This document shows positions 53,001 to 63,000 of a stretch of 64,000 nt of DNA, in pieces; position 1 is the stretch's first letter, and every line of letters starts with the position of its first letter. The stretch is from Prochilodus magdalenae (Eukaryota; Chordata; Actinopteri; Characiformes; Prochilodontidae). Both the position numbers and the translations under genes were made by a program. The stretch lies in NCBI GenBank assembly GCA_024036415.1, contig JAMWET010005007.1, forward strand, positions 1,054,001 through 1,118,000, given 5' to 3'. The notes below the pieces were generated by a model that worked only from the letters and a program-made list of their open reading frames with translations, had not been told where the DNA came from and made no database searches.

Positions 53001-56000
53001 ACAGTTTGTGTTCTTCATGGTCTAGTCTCTTACCAGTGGTCACAGGGTGCTGCCCACAGGACACTGTTAGCTGGATAGTTTTCGTCGGTGGACTATTCCA
53101 CCACCAAGTCAGTGTCACTGCTGTGCTAAGAAACCACCACCCACGTAATACTTGCTCTGTAGTGGTGGTCCTGTGGGGGTTCTGATCACTGAAGAACAGG
53201 GTGAAATGGGGCTAACAAATGCAGACATGTAGACAAAGGCCCACCTCCCACCTATACGGTAAGTGGAACTGATGAAGTGGACAATAAGGGTAGATTTCCC
53301 ATCAGCCAATGCTAATGGCTGTCTGACTCTTTGATGAAGCCCTTTCCATCCCTCACTTAACCTGTACCTGCTATGTGAGACCTTGTCTTTGCTAACTCTT
53401 CTTCAGTTCATTTTAACAATTACTGCATTCTGCCTCTTCCCTTTCATGCTCTGTCACACTCTCCCTTTTCCATCTTTCCTCTGCCGGCTTCTCCTGCGTG
53501 TCCTCCCGTGCCTCCTCATGTAGTACAAGAAGCTGAGCAGGAGGAGGTCAAGGCTGTAGCTGAGGTTCAGGCTCCTCGCTCGGCTAAAAAATCCAAGCCT
53601 CCCACATCTACCCCGCAGACGGGCAGCGCCAAGAAGGAGAAAAAGGGCAAGCACAAAGGTCAGCCGCTCAACCATGCCTGTTCCTTCAGTGCTTGGCCAC
53701 AGACGAACCCAGCATGTGCATGGCTCCGTGTCTGTGTGTGTGTGATGAATATGTGCAGGGTTTGTGGCCATTATCAATTGTACATGTCTACAGGTCACCG
53801 TGACCGGTGATGTATTGGCCGAAGAATCGGAGGATGCTTTTAAATGTGACAGCCATGATTTTATTTTTGTATCTCCAGTCAAATGGCATGATTTGTCGAA
53901 GTGAACATAAGTACGCATTCTAAAAATGAGGATTAAGGGAAGAATGCCAGCCATTTTTATGTGAAATGGTTAATTGTAGAGAAACTGCCTATGCAGGTTT
54001 CTTTACAGTGGTGGTGACGGGAACCACGGGTCACAAATCAAATCAAATCAGATCACTTTTATTGTCACATCACATTTTCACAGGTGTGAAGGTGAGTGAA
54101 AAACGTAGGTGCGCAGTCCCTTTCAGTACTTTAAAACAAACATATAAATAGACAATAAATATACACAGTACAAAGCACTAAAATCTCTGTTTACACTAAT
54201 TTACAGTTATGAATAAAAGTTATGAATTAAAACTATGATATATGCAGATGTACACATTACCATATAGCACTATGGTAAGGCTGAGGTAGATGAGAGATGC
54301 AGGGTATATACAGGGCATAGAATATTATATATGTATATACATACACTACAGATATACAGTGTGGATGGAAGATAACAGTAGGTCAGTCTATATGGGCAAG
54401 TGTAAATATGCTAATGAAAAGTGCAGAGTGATGATTGTCTATGGAGATCATCGTTTAGATGGTTTTGGTGAGATGTGCTGAACCAGGTCCATATACCGGT
54501 GCATCAGCACTACTGGCTGTTCAGTAGCCTGAGGCGGCTGGTTCTGGACTTTATACTTCAGAACCTCCTCCCACTCGGCAGCTGTGAGAACAGACAGTGG
54601 CTTGGGTGGTTTACATCTACCACATAAACAAAGCTATTTTATTTACTGTCCAAAATGATCAGTTAACCTACATGTTTCTTCTTAGAGTTTATATTTTAAG
54701 ACTGGTAAAATAAAAAGTGTTTCTTTGGTGAGTCTGCATGCATGTGCATGTACTTCTCCAGATGCTTTTTTAAATGCATTTATCCCAAAGTCTCAGTCTC
54801 AATCAAAACTACCATAAAGCAGCATCTCACACACCAGGCAGCACAATTATAAGCATTCCATGTAATAACTTTCTATGAGAGAGATTTTAGAGACATAAAC
54901 CCATCAGATGTCTGTTTCCTATCACATCATTTGTGTATAATCCTGACTCTTATCCTTAATCCTTACATCTTAATGGTTTTGATTATGCTAAAATAAAATT
55001 ATTTTTCTTGGACCTTTATAAAATATATTGGTTTTATAAACTGCAATACTGTAGGGAAGCTTACATATTAAAACAGTTTCCTGAACTGTAGTTTAAATTG
55101 GTCTATTTTCCTCAATGTTGTTTCCTTGATTTAGCTGCTGCTCTTGTCTCTAGAGTCAGTAGACCAAAACAGACCTGAAAACTCAATACATGTTGATGAA
55201 AGAATAGCTAGAAAATTGAAGAGAGACTGAAAACAGAATCATTGCACCAGCGGTTCAAAATCACCAATATGTTAGAGGAAACAAAGCACTGGTGTACATT
55301 AAAATGCGTACTGGACATGTAACTGTGGAAGACAACTGTGACTGATTAATAGAAAATCAACAGAGAACACTGAAATCAGCAGCTTGTCTATGTGACTTGT
55401 CTCAGAACTATATAGATTACATCACATTCTGCAGACTTCTAATGAGCATGGAAACAGAGAATGCCAGATGGTACTGAGTTTTTTTAAATGTTTTTTGAAC
55501 ATATTAAACATGAAAAGCCAATGCCACATGGTTGGGAAAATGAATGCACTCATCAAAATGACTTAATCTGTAATTATGTGGTGGAGGTAGTGTTGTGCAG
55601 AAAATTTCCTGAAACTGGTTCATTCATCTAGAACTGTGACTAATCTACTATTCAAAAGTTTAGAATCAATGTTTTAATAATATAAAACCATATAAATATT
55701 GCAGAAAAATGTAAAAAAAAAAAAAAAAGTTCCCAGATTTCATATAACTATTATGAATCTCCCTAGTTACTTATTGGTTTAAATAGATAGAGCCTTGTAT
55801 AGTTATATGCTGGTTGAATATGTAACAGTCTCCATTTGTTTTATCTTATTTTATTAAAAGTAAATTTAATACTTGCAATGCAATATCAATTAATGATTTT
55901 CTAATATTAAATAAAATCTATAGTCATGTTAATTAAATGATAAAACCTAATTTTTATTAAAATTGTGTGCACCTGAATAATCAAGTACCTGCAGAAATCT

Positions 56001-56997
56001 GACTATGCTTGAATTACTACGTCCATGTAAACTTAGTCATGGTGAAGTTACATTATCATATGTAAAAGGACATTCCAAACTTTGGAAGAGGAATGTACAT
56101 AAAGGCTTTACAGAGGGAGAAGTGGACCGTTGAGACTCTGTTGTGCTAATTTCCTGTTTAATTTACATGACATGAACTGTCAAAACCTCATCACCTTGTG
56201 CAGTTCTACCTAGGTGAATTACCTTCGCATATGCTGCTATGTAGAGAGCCCCCTCGCCGCGTGTCTTCACACCATTTTGCACACCGTGTTCTTGTCTTTC
56301 ATCTTTCATCCCTGAAAGCCCTCTCTATGAGACAGGAGACTGCTGGAGGTTTTCTCGCCTTCGCTTTGGTCAATGGCAGTGCTAATGAGCATACCCTAAC
56401 AGCAGAAAGACACAGCTGCCCCTGCTGCCATGGTCTATCTGAGAGGAACCCCCCCGGCACACGCGCTGCTGCAGACAGGAGTTTACTTGCCAAAACACAG
56501 ACTTGAGCTGCACCTCAGGCTAAATGCAGACTTCATCAGAGTGAGCTATAAACACTCATGAAAAGGAGGAATGATCTCTTGCTCTCTGACTTTGACGTAT
56601 GGGGTATTTATATTCGCTGTGCATACTGGCTGAGCTCCTGGAGGCTCTTGGTGAAAGAGAGATCCCTTTCGGTAAGAAAGCACTGGAATGACATTATGTG
56701 ATACGGTTATCCAAAACAAACAGATGACAGCTTGTGTCACAGTTGTGAGGCTATGAAACGGTAACAGTTATCCCCATAACTGATTATGTGAATCTGTTCT
56801 ATTGCCACACATTGATAAGAACAGCTTGTCCGGGAGATGAACACACACTCCAGAATGAAATGTGTCATCAGCCCTACTGCTCTCCACATGTCCTAATCAA
56901 TATCTCTCACTCTCTCTCTTTCTTTTTCTTAGTCTCTCTCTGTCAGTCTTTCTCTTACCTATCTCAGTTTGTCTACCTCAGTCACTCTCTGTCTCAG

Positions 56998-57060
<63 letters not shown>

Positions 57061-60000
57061 GTCTATCAGACCTGCACCATATGCCACCTGCTATTATGAC
57101 ATTGACCTTTACAACACCCATAGTGCAAAAAGCTACCAAATGCATCTTAATTGTAGTTGATATATCAAATATTTCTCAGTTTGTGATCGTTTTGGATAGT
57201 GCACTATAGCCTCTTATACATTATCCTACAACCTTCTAAATAATGCAGGTCAGTTTTTAACCTCATCACATTATTGATCCACCCCTGTTTTTGAATATAT
57301 TCCAAGCCACAAGCTGTCTTCCTTCTCTTTCTCTGTAATCCCTCTCTATAATCAACCTGGTCTCCAGACTCCTGCCATCACTGTCTTTGTCTCCTTGAAC
57401 TGAGAGTGGTTTTTCAGTCTCTGATTACCCTCCCTGTCATGCCTTCTCGCTGGAACAACATGTTGATGCTCACATTAACTAAAACAGCAATTATGCTCTA
57501 AATGCTGCACCCATTATTCTGCAATCACTAGCTCCAAATAGGGGTGTTCTCCAGCTGCCTGAATATGGCTGAGGACCATTGCCTTGTTTTTGGAGAGTGC
57601 TACTAGGCATGGCTTTAGAAGATATAATAACTTGATTGAACTGGCATGGATGAGAGCAGTAATCTAGGCCTGAAGTGCTTGGGTAACAGCTCAGTAAGAA
57701 CATTACTGCGTGTTCCTCCCATGTTCTGCAAACTAATCGAGGGAAACATGAAACCCAGAGTCACACTAGAGCTTCTCAAAAGAACATGATAAGCTGTTAC
57801 TTATGAGTCCATTAGCATTTAAAAGCACTAGAATGCTATTGGAAAGGTGACCGTGAACGTCATACATTGTGAGGTGCCATTTAAAGGGCATTCAGTGAAC
57901 CATCATGCTGGCTTGTGCAATTTAACACAATGCATAGCAGTAACTGATTACAGCTGGTTTGGCTTTTGGCTTGATGCATATGCCAAACATATGTGCATTT
58001 GTTTGTTGCATGTCCATAATAGCATTTCAGTCAAAATCTGCATGCATAAAGCATATCGTAAACACCCCTACGTGCACATTTGCATCAGCATGTGTGTATT
58101 GTATATTGAAAATGAGAGCAAATCCTGCGGCTGTTAGCCAGGTGGTCAGTGTTGGCTTGTTGTTGTGGTGGCACTGCAGGGATTGATGGGCCAGCTGCCT
58201 TCCAGGATGAGGGCCAGGACCTGGGCAGCCAAATTCAGATCCTAACGGTGGGCCACTCTCCTGCCCAGGAGAGCGAGGCTGAGGGCCAAGGGCAGGGCCA
58301 GGGTGAGGCGGTCAGCAGCTCACAGGCCCAGGGCAAGCAGGACCTCCGGGTCACCATGCTGAAGAAAGGTACCAGAGAAACAGTGATGGGCAGTAGAGAT
58401 GGGCATTTTTGCAATTTGAATATCCACTTTTAGGCAAATACTATTTGGATATGGCCAAAAGAAAACAATGATATGGTATTTAATATAATGTAAGGAAAAA
58501 TATGTTTAACATTTATTATTCGTTTATTGCATACAGCGAATAAGAGATGCTGCACACCTGATTCTTCAGGACGGTTTAGTTATTTATCTTTGTGTTTTAG
58601 GTATAGCTGGAATAAAGAAGAGTAATGTGGACTCACATACCTCTCCACAACATCTCGCTTAACCTGAGATGCAACATCAGCTGCTTGCAGTCTTTGTGAT
58701 TCACATGTTTGAAAACATAATAACATCAGGATTGAACTATGAACTAAGATATTGACAACATAGTACTCCGCAATGTTAGAACCAATAGGTGACACTTAGG
58801 TACTGTACTAAACTTCCTTCATTAAATTTATTTTAATTTATTTGCAATTATAGTAGTAATATTTCTTCATAATGCTAATTCAGTTGGATGTTGTTTCAAT
58901 TTATACATTTTATAAATATGCATGTATTGGCCTTTATGAATATATACATGAAAATACTAGCAATGGTCATTTCTCTATCGGAGCACCTCTAAATAATAAG
59001 TAGGTACACATACCCTTTGTTTTTTTGTATTTGTATATTCAAAAAGCATGCCCATCTCTAAACAATAAATAACATTTAAATAAATGAAGATGGAAAGAGA
59101 GAGAAAGATCAATGGATGGAGATCTGAATCAAACTGAAACTAACCAGCTTGTTTTGTCAATGACTGTGGCGTATTCTGTCTTTTCTAACAAACATTAACA
59201 CCATGCTCACAGAATATCTAACCACTAAAAAAATGAATGTAAGTGGACATTTTCATAAGCAAGTAAACGTCTGTATTTCTGACCCTTTCCCTCTCTTTCT
59301 TGTTTTCTGGAACATCAGTTTTTATGATGAGCACTTTTAGAGAATTGTCACTGTATAGCCGATGACTGCTGTCATCTTATCCTTGGATCTTCACTAAGCT
59401 AATTTGATGAAGGCAATAAATAAAGCCTCATGGACCTTCTTAAACAGATTGTTCTTTCAAATGTCAGATTACCCAGCCATATGCTTCGCTGGCTCTACGA
59501 TGGCTTTGTTTTCTGAGGGGGTTTGTTCACAGCTGTAGGCCCGCTGTTCTTTATGGCTCAGTTTTCACCGATCACCGGCTGAATGTTGATTCTCAGTCTT
59601 GTACTTTTTTCAGGAATCTCCAGTAGCATGAATTTTGATGAAGAAGAGGACGATGAAGATGAAGTCAGCTCGAGTTCTTCTCAGCTCAACAGCAACACCA
59701 GACCAGGCTCTGCCACCAGCAAGAAGTCCAGTAAGGTATGGATTTGTTTACAGACAAATGCAAGTCTGAAAGTGTACCACTGTTGAGAGGCACAGGCTTA
59801 GATGGTTGCTTGAATCAGTGTCTTGCGTCTTTCTTTTTTTCAAATATTGAATGACATATTGAAGTTCTGAAAGTATGCTATCCTAACACCTCCACTCTCA
59901 GCTTGTGCTACTGGCAGTGGTATTGTACGATGCAGTGGTAAAGAACCCAGATCTTGCAGTGTTAACGGTTTGCCACTGCACATTGTGCAAACACTGCAAG

Positions 60001-63000
60001 AAGAACAGAATAGTGCTAGTAGTTTTTGTCTCTATAGATCCAACTTCATGTCAAGAACAGTGATTAGAGAGCTTATTGGAATGGGTTTCAGTTGCCAAGC
60101 AGCTGCATCCAAGCCTTACATTACCAGGCGCAAGGCAAAGCTTTGAATGCAGTGGTGTAAAGCATGCCACCGTTGGACTCTAGAGCAGTGGAGACGTGTT
60201 ATCTGGAGTGACTAATCACGCTTCTCTGGCTGACAATCTGATGGACGAGTCTGGGTTTGGTGGGTGCCAGGAGAGCGCAGCCCCTTCCTGTTCCAACACG
60301 ACTGCACACCAGTGCGCAAAGCAAGGTCCATAAAGACGTGGATGAGTGAGTTTGAAACTTGACTGGCCTGAACTTAACCTGATAGAACACATTAGGAATG
60401 AACTGGAGCAAAGACTGTGAGCCAGGTCTTCTCATCCAACATCAGTGTTTGGCCTTACAAATGCGCTTCTGGAAGAATGGGCAAAAACTTCACTAAACAC
60501 ATTCCTTAACCTTGTGGAAAGCTGAGTTGAAGCTGTTTTAGCTGCGAAGGGTGGGCCGACATCATAAACCCTATGGATTATGAATGAGTCACTCAAGTTC
60601 ACGTGAAAGCAGACAAAGGAATGCTTTTGGCAATACGGCATATATCAGCTAATCATTGATATCAGCCCTGATATGTTGATAGTCTCTGGCTCTAATGTGT
60701 CTAGGTTTAGTTGCTTTGACAGATTGTTCATGCCCACTGTGCACTTTAAATTGCCTAGTGTTGCTGCAAGTCACTCTTTGTCATTTTCTATCTTCCCTTA
60801 AGGGGATTAAATGACAGTCCCCTGCCATTTCTGCAGTGTATGCGTCTGCACTCGCAAAACATGCTCTCTGCAATTTTGACTAGTGTCCAGTTCGGACATT
60901 GAGTCAGACAGTGTGCTGTTATGTTTCAGTGCCTTCTTTTGTGGGTCCAGCTGAGGCACACAGTCCACACGGCTCGAAATGGAATGTCTCAGTCAGTGGT
61001 CGCCTATGGCAACAGTGAAATGACTACCTAGATCATATCTTTGCTGTACTGTAGTATGAATGGGTTTTCTTATGTCTGTGGTGTTCCTGGATTGTCATTA
61101 GCCATGTCTGGAGCTGAGCTCTGTGGAGGTTTTGTTCGTATTCAGAATGAAAGGTTAGTTCTACTTGACGTTTCCTTTAGCCACCCACACAAGTCACTGT
61201 CGAAAGCGTGCTCGGCATCCAGCTCGGCCTTTACAGTCGCAGGAGTTAATGATCACAACTGGCTAATGTGTGTATGTGTGCCTGTGATGTAGTGACTCCA
61301 GTCCCCTGTGCCCACCCAGCGGACGTCACCGGCCTGTCTTTTAGTCAAAACTGCTTACATGTCCATCCTCAGGGAGCTGTCCCTCTCGCTAGTGCTGAAA
61401 CTCAGCTGGCCTGGATTAAGCTTCCCTGCTAAAAATGGCACATGACAATGAGCGTTTTCTGCTATGCATTAGCCTGTAAAATCTGCATCCTGATTGGCTA
61501 TGGACTACGGGAAACCTTTAAAGGAATACTCCAGTGGCTTTCAGCCTACTTTCTATTTGCTGCAACATGCATTGTATGGCTGATATTACATTTTAGTATT
61601 TGTCTTTGCAGGACTGTACAAAACGACAATACTGGCACACATGATAGGAGAAAAACTTTACACAGTCATGTAGGTCCTTACAGTGTATCTTATCTCTGCT
61701 TAAGTTCTTTGTCAAGTGCAGGCGGTCATGGAATTTATGTTCATGGTGAATTATTTGTAAGATATTTCACTACATAATGTGTGCAGTATTGAGCAAGATA
61801 TCTTCCCAAGGCAGCATTGCAATACTGAACAAATTTCTTCCACAAACATAGTTATGCTCTCTGTAAACGGTTTGAGTTTAATATTTATGGAACTCCCATC
61901 AGGCAATTCAAACACAAGAAAACAAATTGTAGGTGCAGGGGTAGCGCTGCCATCTTTGAAAGATCTGGCTTTGATTTGTCAGGGCATGTAGCGCCCTTAC
62001 TGTGTGGAGTTTATGTGTTCTCCTTGTGTCCATGTGGTTTTCCTTCCATAGTCCAAAATTCAGGATAGAATTAGAGATGCTAAATTGTCCCCTAGGTATG
62101 AGTTATTGTGTTTGTCTGTGTGTCTGCTCTGCAATGGGCTGGTGGCCTGGAATAGGCTCAAGCGCCCCCCCATGACCCATAAGGGTTAAGCTGTTTAGAA
62201 GTACGAGTGAGGGTGGGGTTTTTTTTTTTTTTTTTTTAAGAATGAACTGATTCAGTAAAGATCATATATTAAAGTGGCACAAAAATTTCATTAAAGACCT
62301 GTCAGGTCAACACCTGTCTCAGATTAACTCCACACAGACAAGCTCAAAAAGAAGATCCATGCTGATGTTTATTTGTCAACATTATACTGATGAAGATATG
62401 ACAGTAGTAGATAATTGACTTCCATCCACAGAGGACATGTCCTTCATCAAGAGTTCTCTTCGATCTTTAATTGTGCTTTCCATTATCACATTCCTCTATT
62501 CTAGAAAGGACAACCACAACTGACAGTACAAAATATTCTTCCCCTGGTTACATGCACACCTTTCCAACAGGGAGTTCTCTAAATCACAAAAAATTACATA
62601 GTGCAGCTATAAAGAATTAATGATGCATTGCTGGATTTCCTATTGTTCCAAGATGCACATAAACACATGTGTGGAATCTGAATTATTGAGAGTGAATCAT
62701 CTATTATTTCCCAAAGTGAGCTTTAAAAGCTGATCATTTTAAGGTGACCTCTTAAATCTTTTCAGAGTTGTATGTATGTGACAGTGAAAAATGAATGGTT
62801 GGTCGAGTGGGCTTGTTTATTAGAGTTTGCAAATTGTTTATTTAAGGTATTTATGACAAAGTGACAGGGACTTCACTTTCCTTCTTAAGTATATATGCAT
62901 AGTCCTGGCCCACTGACTTTATTTAGTGTTGTTTGAGTCTGCTCTTTTACTCAGTATAGGAAACTTAGCGCACCAAAATGACTGTCTGTGATAACTGACC

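Noticed and set aside
53454..53954. 166-codon minus-strand frame
   Set aside because: It is the shadow of TUB exon 4 and its pyrimidine tract; the + strand exon explains the open frame.
56788..57209. Leu/Ser/Tyr-rich frames of 103 and 115 codons
   Set aside because: Products of the CT tract and ATCT array.
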